A stretch of DNA of 64,000 bases from Gaiellasilicea sp963789355 (GTDB lineage Bacteria; Actinomycetota; Thermoleophilia; Gaiellales; Gaiellaceae). Location of the stretch: contig CAWBKK010000002.1 in NCBI GenBank assembly GCA_963789355.1, positions 682,001 to 746,000 on the forward strand. Reading direction: 5' to 3'. How positions within the stretch are numbered: the first letter of the stretch is position 1; every line of letters starts with the position of its first letter. Positions 27,106 through 34,793 of the stretch are shown piece after piece. Under the pieces are notes generated by a model that searched no databases, was not told the DNA's origin, and worked only from the letters and a program-made list of their open reading frames with translations. Made by a program: the position numbers and the translations under genes.

Positions 27106-28037
27106 CTCCGCCGGAAGTGCTCCACCGTCTGGCGCACGCCGTCGGCGAGCGACGTTCGGGGCAGCGGGCCGACGAGCCGCTCGAGTTCCGCCGCCTCGAG
27201 CGTCTCGGGGAACGGGAGCCGGTCGTCGGTCCAGGTGATCCGCCCCGCGACCTCGGGCACGACCGTGTCGATCGCCGCGGCGATCTCCGCCGTCGAGGCG
27301 GCGACGCCGGGAAAGTTCGCGACGTGGGCGCTCACGGTCGCCGCCGCGGCTGCCCGCGCGAACGCGATTCCCACGTCCGGCGCGAAGTCGTACTGGACGG
27401 TGCTGCCGTACCCGATCTCGTAGCCCTCGCCGCGGGCGGCCGCCGCCATTGCCAGCGACGGGCCCGAGGTCAGCCCCTGGTCTCGGCCCGGCCCGTAGAC
27501 GACGTACGGCCGGATCCCGATCGAGGCGACGCCCTCGTCCTCCCAGAAGATCCGCGCCGTCCCCTCGTTCGCGAGCTTGAAGACGCCGTACAGCGTCGTC
27601 GGCCGCGTCCCACCCGACTCCGGCGCGGGGGAGGGGTCGTCGCTCGAGTAGACCGCCGTCGAGCTCGCGTACGCGACGCCGGCGATCCGTTCGCGGCGCG
27701 CCTTCACCGCCTCCAGGACGGCGACGGTGCCGAGCACGTTCACGCGCGCCCCGGTCGCCGGGTCGGCCCGGCAGAATGGCACCTGGAGGGCCGCGAGATG
27801 GACGATCCGCGTGATCTCGTGCTCGTCGAGCGCGCGTCCGAGGGCGTCGGCGTCGGTCACGTCTCCCCGCACGAGCGTCACCCGCTCGAGCTCGGATTCG
27901 TCGAGCACGAGCCGGAGCCGGGCGTCGTCGCCGCCGAGGTCATAGCCGACCGGCTCGTCACCCTCGTCGAGCAGCGCCCTGATCGTCCACGCGCCGAGGC
28001 AGCCGAGCGCGCCCGTGACCAGCGTTCTCTCAGCCAA
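27102..28037 (-). CDS. NAD-dependent epimerase/dehydratase-family oxidoreductase
   Basis: A 311-residue extended SDR. TLVTGALGCLGAWTIRALL is the NAD-binding loop, ASSTAVYSS holds the catalytic Ser/Thr, and YGVFKLANEG the Tyr-x3-Lys pair. Family reactions include nucleotide-sugar epimerisation, and oxidation of uronates or of hexoses to lactones. Its position after a semialdehyde dehydrogenase and FAH-family gene suggests oxidation of a free sugar or uronate (inference). The start is TTG 28037, eight bases inside the ALDH gene; no better codon is in reach. Confidence 0.78.
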   Translation of the reverse strand: MAERTLVTGALGCLGAWTIRALLDEGDEPVGYDLGGDDARLRLVLDESELERVTLVRGDVTDADALGRALDEHEITRIVHLAALQVPFCRADPATGARVNVLGTVAVLEAVKARRERIAGVAYASSTAVYSSDDPSPAPESGGTRPTTLYGVFKLANEGTARIFWEDEGVASIGIRPYVVYGPGRDQGLTSGPSLAMAAAARGEGYEIGYGSTVQYDFAPDVGIAFARAAAAATVSAHVANFPGVAASTAEIAAAIDTVVPEVAGRITWTDDRLPFPETLEAAELERLVGPLPRTSLADGVRQTVEHFRRS

Positions 28038-29490
28038 GCGGCGCGTCCTGGTAGACCGTCACCGTCTCGGTGTAGAACTCGATCGCGGCGCGGCCCTGCT
28101 CGTGCGGGCCCCAGCCCGACTCCTTGACGCCGCCGAACGGCACGTGCACGTCGGCGCCGGCGGTCTGCGAGTTGACGTGGATGATCCCGGCGCCGATCTC
28201 CTCGCTGAACCGCTGGACGACGTGCAGGTCGCGGGTGAAGAGCGCGGCGGAGAGGCCGAAGCGAACCGCGTTCGCGCGCTCGATCGCCTCGTCGAACGTG
28301 TCGAAGCGGTAGAGCGAGGAGACAGGCCCGAAGACCTCCTCGCACGAGAGCTCGGCGTCGTCGGCGAGGCCCTCGACCAGCGTCGGTGCGATCAGGTACC
28401 CGTCCTCGTCCGCGCGCTCGCCCCCGGCGAGGACGGTCCCGTCCTTGCCGGCGCGCTCGATCGCGCCGAGGATCTCCTCCAGCGCGCCCTCGTTCACGAC
28501 CGGGCCGACCTCCACGTTCGGATCGGCGGGATCGCCGACCTTGCCCGCCCCGATCCGCGCGACCAGCCGCTCGCGAAAGTCGTCGTAGACGGCGTCCTGG
28601 ACGAGGATGCGGCGGGTCGCGGTGCACTTCTGGCCCGCCGACCAGTACGCGCCCGCGTAGGCGGCCTCGACCGCCCGGTCGAGCTCGGCGTCGGCCATCA
28701 CGACCAGCGGGTTCTGGCCGCCGAGCTCGAGCTGGACGCGGCAGTCGCGCGCCGTCGCCTCCTCTCGAACAGCGTGGCCGACCGCGACCGAGCCGGTGAA
28801 CGAGATCGCGCGGACTCCCGGATTCCGGACGAGCTCGGCTCCGACCTTCGACCCGGCGCCGGTGAGGACGTTGAGGACGCCCGCCGGCAGCCCCGCCTCG
28901 GCGAAGCACTCGGCCACGTGGAGACCCGTGCGCGGCGCTTCGTAGCCGAGCTTCAGCACGACCGTGTTGCCGTGGATCAGGGCCGGCGCGAGCTTCCAGA
29001 CCGGAATCGCGATCGGGAAGTTCCAGGGCGCGATCAGGGCGACAACGCCGAGCGGTCGCCGGATCGTGTAGAGCCGCTGGCTCGCCACCGAGGCCGCGTA
29101 GACCTCGCCGATCGGGCGCCAGGCCTCGCCGGCGGCGAAGCGGAGGATCGTCGCGGCCCGCATCGCCTCCATCCTCGCCTCGCGCAGCGGCTTGCCCATC
29201 TCCGCCGTCATGTCCTGTGCGATCTGCTCCGCGCGGGCCTCGACCGCGTCGGCGGCCTTGCCGAAGTAGACGGCCCGCTGGGCCGGAGGGAGCGCCGCCC
29301 AGGCGGGGAACGCCTCGCGCGCCGCCTCGACCGCCGCGCGGCCGTCCGCCGCGTCGGAGGCCGGATAGACGCCGGTCACCTGCGCCGGCCGCCACGGGCT
29401 CCGTTTCTCGTAGCTCTCGCCGCTCGCGCTCTCGCGCCACTCGCCGCCGACGTAGTTCTTCGCGGGCGATCCGGTGAGCGTGTCAGACAT
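28030..29490 (-). CDS. Aldehyde dehydrogenase, 2-oxoglutarate-semialdehyde (2,5-dioxovalerate) type
   Basis: A 486-residue ALDH. Catalytic Cys289 is in SAGQKCTATRR, a motif typical of alpha-ketoglutarate-semialdehyde dehydrogenases; the general base Glu is in QLELGGQNPLV, and the N-terminal IAPWNFPIAI is intact. Enzymes of this group finish oxidative pentose or hexuronate pathways by making 2-oxoglutarate. An FAH-family protein upstream and an epimerase/dehydrogenase downstream, both overlapping by eight bases, fit such a route. ATG 29490 has the ribosome site aaaggagcc. Confidence 0.82.
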   Translation of the reverse strand: MSDTLTGSPAKNYVGGEWRESASGESYEKRSPWRPAQVTGVYPASDAADGRAAVEAAREAFPAWAALPPAQRAVYFGKAADAVEARAEQIAQDMTAEMGKPLREARMEAMRAATILRFAAGEAWRPIGEVYAASVASQRLYTIRRPLGVVALIAPWNFPIAIPVWKLAPALIHGNTVVLKLGYEAPRTGLHVAECFAEAGLPAGVLNVLTGAGSKVGAELVRNPGVRAISFTGSVAVGHAVREEATARDCRVQLELGGQNPLVVMADAELDRAVEAAYAGAYWSAGQKCTATRRILVQDAVYDDFRERLVARIGAGKVGDPADPNVEVGPVVNEGALEEILGAIERAGKDGTVLAGGERADEDGYLIAPTLVEGLADDAELSCEEVFGPVSSLYRFDTFDEAIERANAVRFGLSAALFTRDLHVVQRFSEEIGAGIIHVNSQTAGADVHVPFGGVKESGWGPHEQGRAAIEFYTETVTVYQDAPLG

Positions 29491-30307
29491 GAGCGAGGCT
29501 CCTTTCGACGATGCTGGCTGCAGAGACGACGGGGTTCGCGAGAATGCCGATTCCGGGCACCTCGATCTCGACGACCTGCCCGGGCTCGAGCGTGAAGTCG
29601 TCGGGCGGGACGAGGCCGGTGCCGGTGAGGAGGACGCTGCCGGCCGGGACCGGGTTCTCGCGGAGCAGGAAGCCGACCAGGTCCTCGAACGTCCGCCTCA
29701 TCCGCGCGGTCGAGGTCTCGCCCGCGAACACCTCGCGCCCGGAGGCCGAGACGATCCGCATCCGGATCGCCAGCGGTTCGCCGGGCGCCGGCGAGAGCAC
29801 GGCCGGCCCGAGCGCGCACGCGCCGGCGTACACCTTCGCCTGCGGCAGGTAGAGCGGGTTCGCGCCCTCGATCTCCCTGGACGAGACGTCGTTGCCGATC
29901 GTGACGCCGGCGATCTCGCCACGGGCGCCGATCACGAGGCCGACCTCCGGCTCGGGGACGTTCCAGGCCGAGTCCGAGCGCACGCCGATCGGCTCGCCCG
30001 GCCCGACGGTGCGGCGGCAGCCGGCGTCCTTGAGGAAGAGCTCCGGCCGCTCGGCGTCGTAGACGAGCGTGTACACGTCCTGCGCGGCGCTCTCCTCGAC
30101 CCGCGCGTCGCGCGAGCGCTCGTAGGTGACGCCGGCGCACCAGACCTCGGGCGGATCGAGCGGTCGCAGCAGCTCGTAGGGAGCGGGCAGCGTCAGCCGG
30201 TCGGGGTCGAGCACCTGGATCGCGCCGCTGCGCTCGGCGTGGACGACGCCGTCCGCCACGGTTGCGTCCTCGACGCCGTCCGGCCCGCGCAGCCGAATCC
30301 GGAGCAC
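29483..30307 (-). CDS. Fumarylacetoacetate-hydrolase-family protein (likely 2-keto-3-deoxy-sugar-acid dehydratase)
   Basis: A 274-residue FAH-family protein. The core is AWNVPEPEVGLVIGARGEIA, GVTIGNDVSSREIEGANPLYLPQ and GSVLLTGTGLVPPDDFTL, in which the acidic residues bind Mg. FAH members cleave C-C bonds of acylpyruvates or dehydrate 2-keto-3-deoxy-sugar acids. The adjoining semialdehyde dehydrogenase favours a 2-keto-3-deoxy-pentonate-type dehydratase giving 2-oxoglutarate semialdehyde. GTG 30307 shares one base with the SDR stop; the gene overlaps the ALDH start by eight bases. Confidence 0.8.
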   Translation of the reverse strand: MLRIRLRGPDGVEDATVADGVVHAERSGAIQVLDPDRLTLPAPYELLRPLDPPEVWCAGVTYERSRDARVEESAAQDVYTLVYDAERPELFLKDAGCRRTVGPGEPIGVRSDSAWNVPEPEVGLVIGARGEIAGVTIGNDVSSREIEGANPLYLPQAKVYAGACALGPAVLSPAPGEPLAIRMRIVSASGREVFAGETSTARMRRTFEDLVGFLLRENPVPAGSVLLTGTGLVPPDDFTLEPGQVVEIEVPGIGILANPVVSAASIVERSLAHV

Positions 30308-31042
30308 TAGTAGACGGCCCGCCCGCCGGAGATGTCGTAGGTCGCGCCCGTCGAGAAGGAGCACTCCTCGCTCGCGAGCCAGCAGATCAGGGCGGCGACC
30401 TCCTCCGCCGTGCCCATCCGGCCCATCGGGATCCGCTCGACCATGTACTCGATGTGCTGCTGCGTCGAGCCCGTCGAGGATCGGCGTCTCCACGACCGCC
30501 GGGGCGATGCAGTTGACGAGCACGCCCGTCTGCGCGAGGTCCTTCCCGATCGCCTTCGTCAGCGCGATCACCGCCGCCTTGGAGGCCGAGTAGGCCGCCG
30601 CCATCGGGTTGCCCTCCTTGCCGGCCATCGAGGCGACGTTGACGATCCGGCCGTAGCCGCGTTCGGCCATCCCGCGGCCGGCGGCGCGGTTGCAGAAGAA
30701 GGTGCCGTCGGTGTTGATCGCGAGCACCCGGCGCCACTCGTCGTCCGAGACGTCGAAGGTGCCGAGCGATGCGCCGGGGATTCCGGCTGCGCATACGAGC
30801 ACGTCGATCGGGCCGAGCTCGCGCTCGACGCGCTCGACCGCCGCGTCCACGTCCGCGGAGCTCGAGACATCGCCCGCGATCGCGAGGACGCCGTCGCTCG
30901 GCTCGGCATGGAGGTCGAGCGTCGCGAGCCGGGCGCCTTCGGCCCTGAGCCGGTCGCCCGTCGCCAGGCCGATCCCGCTGGCGCCGCCTGTGACGAGTGC
31001 GACTCGGCCGGAAAATCGATTATCGTTCACCCGGTTGACCAT
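30307..31042 (-). pseudogene. Short-chain dehydrogenase/reductase with one frameshift
   Basis: Joined across one frame change the protein has about 245 residues. TGGASGIGLATG is the cofactor loop and VCAAGIPG replaces the NNAG strand. The catalytic Ser is in NVASMAGKEG, and the Tyr-x3-Lys is in AYSASKAAV. The C-terminus reads QQHIEYMVERIPMGRMGTAEEV and ends DISGGRAVY. A single extra G in ctc[g]acg near 30470 splits it, in an otherwise clean region, so error or a recent mutation are both possible. I chose ATG 31042; GTG 31030 is an alternative. The palindrome 31011-31024 overlaps the first codons. It is first in an operon with the FAH-family, ALDH and epimerase genes. Confidence 0.78.
31011..31024. 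promoter_or_regulatory. ATCGAT-centred palindrome between divergent SDR and diol dehydratase operons
   Basis: GAAAATCGATTATC is palindromic except for one pair. It covers early codons of the SDR gene and lies 10 bases before a TTGACC (31035) that could be a -35 for the diol dehydratase. It could therefore affect both directions. See the sites at 16850, 25507 and 38622. Confidence 0.5.
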
Positions 31043-31075
31043 GGCTGCACCGCCAAGCCTAAAGCCTGACGGCCG

Positions 31076-31489
31076 ATGAGCTTCGATCCGACCCGCGACT
31101 ACCCGCTCGGCAGCCGGCGCCCGGACCTCGTCTCCACACTCGGAGGGACGCCGCTGGTCGAGGTGACGCTCGGCGCCGTGCGAGCCGGGCAGATCTCCGC
31201 CCGCGACGCCCGCGCCACGCCGGAGACCTTGCGCCGGCAGGCGGCGGTGGCGAGCGCTGCCGGCCGACAACCACTGGCGGACAGCCTGGAACGGGCCGCC
31301 GAGCTGGCGCTGGTGCCGGACGGCGAGCTGCTCGAGATCTACACAGCGCTCCGCCCCGGCCGCTCGACGACCGCGCAGCTGGAGGCGTGCGCTGCCCGGC
31401 TCGACGGCTACGGAGCGGAGCGCACTGCCGCGTTCGTGCGGGAGGCGGCCGCGGTCTACGAGCAGCGGGGCCTCCTCGCCCGTGCGTAG
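31076..31489 (+). CDS. Diol/glycerol dehydratase small subunit (PduE-like)
   Basis: A 137-residue small subunit of B12-dependent diol dehydratase. Landmarks are DYPLGSRRPDLVSTLGG, ISARDARATPETLRRQAAVA, and LALVPDGELLEIYTALRPGR. In the known enzymes this subunit stabilises the large/medium core and is needed for activity. Here it precedes the large subunit, the reverse of the usual large-medium-small order. No ribosome site is visible at ATG 31076; CCTAAAG at 31059 may be a -10. It overlaps the next gene by eight bases. Confidence 0.85.
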   Translation: MSFDPTRDYPLGSRRPDLVSTLGGTPLVEVTLGAVRAGQISARDARATPETLRRQAAVASAAGRQPLADSLERAAELALVPDGELLEIYTALRPGRSTTAQLEACAARLDGYGAERTAAFVREAAAVYEQRGLLARA

Positions 31490-33719
31490 CCGGCGCTTCG
31501 AAGCGCGCGAGCGGCGCGAGCTGAGCCGCGAGCTCCTCGTCTCGCCCCTGCCCGAGCTCGGCCTCGTCGCAGCCGCGGGTCCGCGCGATCCGGAGCCGGA
31601 GCTGCTCGTCGAGAACGGCGTCGTGCTGGGTCTCGACGGCCGCACGGCGCCCGACTTCGACGTGATCGACCGCTTCGTCGTCGCGCACGGCCTCGACCTC
31701 GAGATCGCCGCCGAGGCGATGGCGCTCGACGACCTGACGCTCGCCCGCATGCTCGTCGACGTCGCCGTCCCGCGCGACGAGCTCGTCCGCCTCGCCCGCG
31801 GCCTGACGCCGGCGAAGCTCGCCCGCGTGATCGGGCTGCTCGACCCGGTCGAGCTGATGCTCGCGCTGAAGAAGCTTCGCGCCCGGCGCTTCCCCTCGAA
31901 CCAGGCGCACGTGACCAATCTGAAGGAGAGCCCCGCGCTCCTCGCCGCCGACGCCGCCGAGGCGGCGCGGCGCGGCTTCGCCGAGATCGAGACGACGGTC
32001 GGCGTCGCCCGCTACGCGCCGCTGAACGCGATCTCGCTCCTGATCGGCTCCCAGACGGGCCGGCCCGGGGTGATGACCCAGTGCGCGGTCGAGGAGCGTC
32101 GCAACCTCGAGCTGGCCTTCCGCGGGCTCGTCTCCTATGCCGAGACGCTGTCCGTCTACGGGACGGAGCCGGTCTTCGTCGACGGCGACGACACGCCCTG
32201 GTCGAAGGCGTTCCTCGGCGCCGCTTACGCCTCGCGGGGCGTCAAGGTGCGCTTCACCTCGGGCACCGGCTCCGAGGCGCTGATGGGTCACGCCCAGGGC
32301 TACTCGATGCTCTACCTCGAGGCCCGGTGCCTGGCCGCGGTCAGGGCGGCCGGCTCGCAGGGCGTGCAGAACGGCTCGATCTCGTGCGTCGCGCTGGTGC
32401 TTGCGGTGCCCGGCGGCACCCGGGCGATCCTCGGCGAGAACGTCCTCGCCGCCTGGCTCGACCTCGAGGTCGCATCCGGAAACGACGCGATCGCCTCGCA
32501 CTCCGAGATCCGCAAGACGGCGAAGCTGATGGGCCAGTTCCTGCCCGGGACCGACTTCGTCACGTCCGGCTACTCCGTCATGCCCCGGCACGACAACACC
32601 TTCGGCGGCGGCAACTTCGACGCCGACGACATCGACGAGTGGCTGACGATCCAGCGCGACTGGCAGGTCGACGCCGGGATCGAGCCGGTGGCCGAGGACG
32701 AGGTGCTGCAGGTGCGCGAGACGGCGGCCCGCGCCGTCCAGGCCGTCTTCGCCGAGCTCGGCCTGCCGCCGGTGTCCGAGGACGAGGTCGAGGCGGCGAC
32801 CGTCGGCTACGACTCGGCCGAGATGCCGGATCGCGATCGGGCGGCCGACGTCGAGGCGGCCGACGACCTGCTCGCCCGGGGCGTGTCCGGCCTGGACGTC
32901 GCGCTCGCGCTCGACACGCGTGGGTTCGGCGACGTCGCGGAGGCGATCGTCTCGATGCAGCGGCAGCGGATCTCCGCCGACTACCTCCAGACCGCCGCGG
33001 TCATCGACGCTGACGGACTCGTCCATTCGGCCGTGAACGACCCGAACGTGTACAGCGGGCCGGGCACCGGCTACCGGCTCGAGGGCGAGCGCTGGCATCT
33101 CCTCCAGTCGCTCCCGCACGTCGTCGACCCGGCCGACCTGCTCGGGGCCGACGTCGACGAGGAGCCGATCGTGCGCGAGCGCGGCGACGCGGCACAGGGG
33201 GTCGATCCCGCGGAGGTCGTCGTGGCGGTCGGACCGGCGTTCGCGGACCGGATCCGGAAGACGATCGCGGACCACAGCCATCGCGACGTGCTCGAGGCGA
33301 TCTGCGAGGGAGTCCGCGAGGGCGGCGGCGAGCCTCGGCTGGTCAGGGTCTGCCGGGTCGCCGACGTCGCCTTCATCGCCCACGACGGAGCGCGCCTGTC
33401 GGGGTCGGGGATCGCGCTCGGGATCCAGTCGAAGGGGACGGCGGTGATCCACCGCGCCGACCTCGAGCCGCTCGACAATCTCGAGCTCTTCGGGATGTCG
33501 CCGCTCTACACGCTCGCGTCGTATCGAGCGATGGGGCGGAACGCGGCCGGCTACGCGCTCGGCCACCGTGTCGGCCCGGTCCCGACCGAGCTCGACAACT
33601 TCGCGCGGGCGAAGCTGATCGTCCGGACGACGCTCCTGCACGCGCGCGAGACGCAGGCGGTACGCGCCGGCGCGGCTCCCGTCGCGCTCGAGCTCGCCGT
33701 CCCGGTCGGCTCGCGCTAG
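31482..33719 (+). CDS. B12-dependent diol/glycerol dehydratase, large and medium subunits fused
   Basis: A 745-residue protein. Residues 1 to about 560 match the PduC-type large subunit: SNQAHVTNLKESP (active-site His), IETTVGVARYAP (Glu), LSVYGTEPVFVDGDDTPWSK, TSGTGSEALMG and LPGTDFVTSGYS (Asp). From about 570, EVVVAVGPAFADRIR, RVADVAFIAHDGARLSGSGI, GIQSKGTAVIH and PLDNLELFGMSPLYTL match the PduD-type medium subunit. The usual proteins are about 554 and 224 residues, so two genes have merged. The enzyme converts 1,2-diols or glycerol to aldehydes by a radical mechanism. No reactivase (DdrA/PduG) or shell genes are in the window. GTG 31482 is inside the small-subunit gene. Confidence 0.88.
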   Translation: MRSRRFEARERRELSRELLVSPLPELGLVAAAGPRDPEPELLVENGVVLGLDGRTAPDFDVIDRFVVAHGLDLEIAAEAMALDDLTLARMLVDVAVPRDELVRLARGLTPAKLARVIGLLDPVELMLALKKLRARRFPSNQAHVTNLKESPALLAADAAEAARRGFAEIETTVGVARYAPLNAISLLIGSQTGRPGVMTQCAVEERRNLELAFRGLVSYAETLSVYGTEPVFVDGDDTPWSKAFLGAAYASRGVKVRFTSGTGSEALMGHAQGYSMLYLEARCLAAVRAAGSQGVQNGSISCVALVLAVPGGTRAILGENVLAAWLDLEVASGNDAIASHSEIRKTAKLMGQFLPGTDFVTSGYSVMPRHDNTFGGGNFDADDIDEWLTIQRDWQVDAGIEPVAEDEVLQVRETAARAVQAVFAELGLPPVSEDEVEAATVGYDSAEMPDRDRAADVEAADDLLARGVSGLDVALALDTRGFGDVAEAIVSMQRQRISADYLQTAAVIDADGLVHSAVNDPNVYSGPGTGYRLEGERWHLLQSLPHVVDPADLLGADVDEEPIVRERGDAAQGVDPAEVVVAVGPAFADRIRKTIADHSHRDVLEAICEGVREGGGEPRLVRVCRVADVAFIAHDGARLSGSGIALGIQSKGTAVIHRADLEPLDNLELFGMSPLYTLASYRAMGRNAAGYALGHRVGPVPTELDNFARAKLIVRTTLLHARETQAVRAGAAPVALELAVPVGSR

Positions 33720-33902
33720 CTACGCGCCGGGCTTGCCGCCCTGGCCCCAATGGCTCGGCGCGACGCCCTGGATGATCACGTGGATGTGCTCCTTGGCGGC
33801 TCCGCTCGTCTCGTGGAGCGCGTTCGTGAGCGCGTCGATCATCTTCGGGACGGACTCCTCGGTGACGCGGCGGTCGTAGAGCTTGACTTCGATCACGGGC
33901 AT
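33720..33902 (-). CDS. 4-oxalocrotonate tautomerase-family small protein
   Basis: A 60-residue protein, the normal length for 4-OT. After Met removal the catalytic Pro is first (MPVIEVKLYDRR), and VTEESVPKMIDALTNAL and HIHVIIQGVAPSHWGQGG follow the family. Such enzymes tautomerise or hydrate 2-hydroxy-dienoates and related substrates as hexamers. The ribosome site agaggagcc precedes ATG 33902. It converges on the dehydratase gene with no gap. Confidence 0.82.
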   Translation of the reverse strand: MPVIEVKLYDRRVTEESVPKMIDALTNALHETSGAAKEHIHVIIQGVAPSHWGQGGKPGA

Positions 33903-33949
33903 GGGGAGGCTCCTCTCTCGGTCGGCTGGAGCCGATCCTACGGCGGCGA

Positions 33950-33955
33950 TACGGT
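33950..33955 (+). promoter_or_regulatory. -10 box (TACGGT) of a leaderless VOC gene
   Basis: TACGGT fits TAnnnT and is six bases before ATG 33962, with no room for a ribosome site. This geometry is usual for leaderless actinobacterial messages. Confidence 0.4.
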
Positions 33956-33961
33956 ACGCGG

Positions 33962-34402
33962 ATGGCCATCAGGCTCCAGCACTGCGGGCTGATCGTCTCC
34001 GACCTCGAGCGCTCCCGGCGCTTCTACGGCGGGGCACTTGGGCTCGAGGAGCTCCCGCGCCCGGCCACCTTCACCTTCGCCGGTGCCTGGTTCGCGCTCG
34101 GGGAGACGGAGATCCACCTGCTCGCGGAGGCCGACACGACCGCGCGCGCCGGGATGCCGCCGCCCGGTCGCGGGATCGCGGGCGGCTTCGCCACCCATCT
34201 GGCGCTCGAGGTCGACGATCTCCCGGCCTGGCAGGCGCGGCTCGGCGAGCACGAGATCCCGCCCGCGTCCGGGCCGATGCCGCGCGGAGACGGCGTCGAC
34301 CAGCTCTTCGTGTTCGACCCCGACGGCTACGTCGTCGAGCTCTTCCAGCGGACGGGTGCCGATCAGGCCGCGACCCCCGAGCGGGCCCCGATCCGGGCCT
34401 GA
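33962..34402 (+). CDS. Glyoxalase/VOC-family metalloprotein
   Basis: A 146-residue VOC protein with two beta-alpha-beta modules. The first module begins LQHCGLIVSDLERSRRFYGG and the second contains GFATHLALEVDDLPAWQ and DPDGYVVELFQRTG. Candidate metal ligands are the His in LQHCG, Glu in GETEIHLL, His in FATHLALEV and Glu in VVELFQ. Families with this layout include glyoxalase I, extradiol dioxygenases and fosfomycin-resistance enzymes; no specific one is clear. It follows the tautomerase gene divergently and may share a role in reactive aldehyde or oxo-acid metabolism. Confidence 0.75.
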   Translation: MAIRLQHCGLIVSDLERSRRFYGGALGLEELPRPATFTFAGAWFALGETEIHLLAEADTTARAGMPPPGRGIAGGFATHLALEVDDLPAWQARLGEHEIPPASGPMPRGDGVDQLFVFDPDGYVVELFQRTGADQAATPERAPIRA

Positions 34403-34403
34403 C

Positions 34404-34793
34404 CTACTTGTCCGCGTGCAGCGAGTCGCCCTGCGCCCCGAGAACGAGGTCTCGCTCGGAGTCGGGAACGTGATCGCGGAGAACGGGTGAGAGCGCCTCG
34501 ACGAACGTGACCCCGCCGGGCGAGTGCAGCTCGTGCTCGACGCCACGGTTGACGACGACGAGATCACCGGCGGCCAGCTCCCTCGTCTCGTCGGCGACGG
34601 TCATCGTCAGCGAGCCGTCGACGATCCACATCACCTGCTCGGCGGTCTCGTGCGCGTGCCGGGACACGGTCGTGCCCGGCTCGTAGGTGACGTGGCAGAG
34701 CATCACCTGCTCGCCGCCGACGGCGCGGAGCCCCACGCCCGGGAAGAGCGGGTGGGGCTCGACGCCGTTCCAGCTTCTGAAGCTCGAGCTCAG
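34404..34793 (-). CDS. Cupin-domain protein, last gene of the molybdenum hydroxylase operon
   Basis: A 129-residue single cupin. TTVSRHAHETAEQVMWIVDG holds the His/Glu metal set of the first motif, and GDLVVVNRGVEHELHSPGGV the second. CTG 34793 overlaps the hydroxylase stop (CTGA); GTG or ATG codons further in are possible but would cut the fold. It is translationally coupled to the Mo-hydroxylase genes, suggesting work on the same compound. No particular activity is clear. Confidence 0.7.
   Translation of the reverse strand: MSSSFRSWNGVEPHPLFPGVGLRAVGGEQVMLCHVTYEPGTTVSRHAHETAEQVMWIVDGSLTMTVADETRELAAGDLVVVNRGVEHELHSPGGVTFVEALSPVLRDHVPDSERDLVLGAQGDSLHADK

Noticed and set aside
29483..31918. 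One 811-residue minus-strand protein spanning SDR and FAH
   Set aside because: It arises because the SDR frameshift opens into the FAH frame and the upstream part is antisense to the diol dehydratase. The SDR and FAH stop/start overlap shows two genes.
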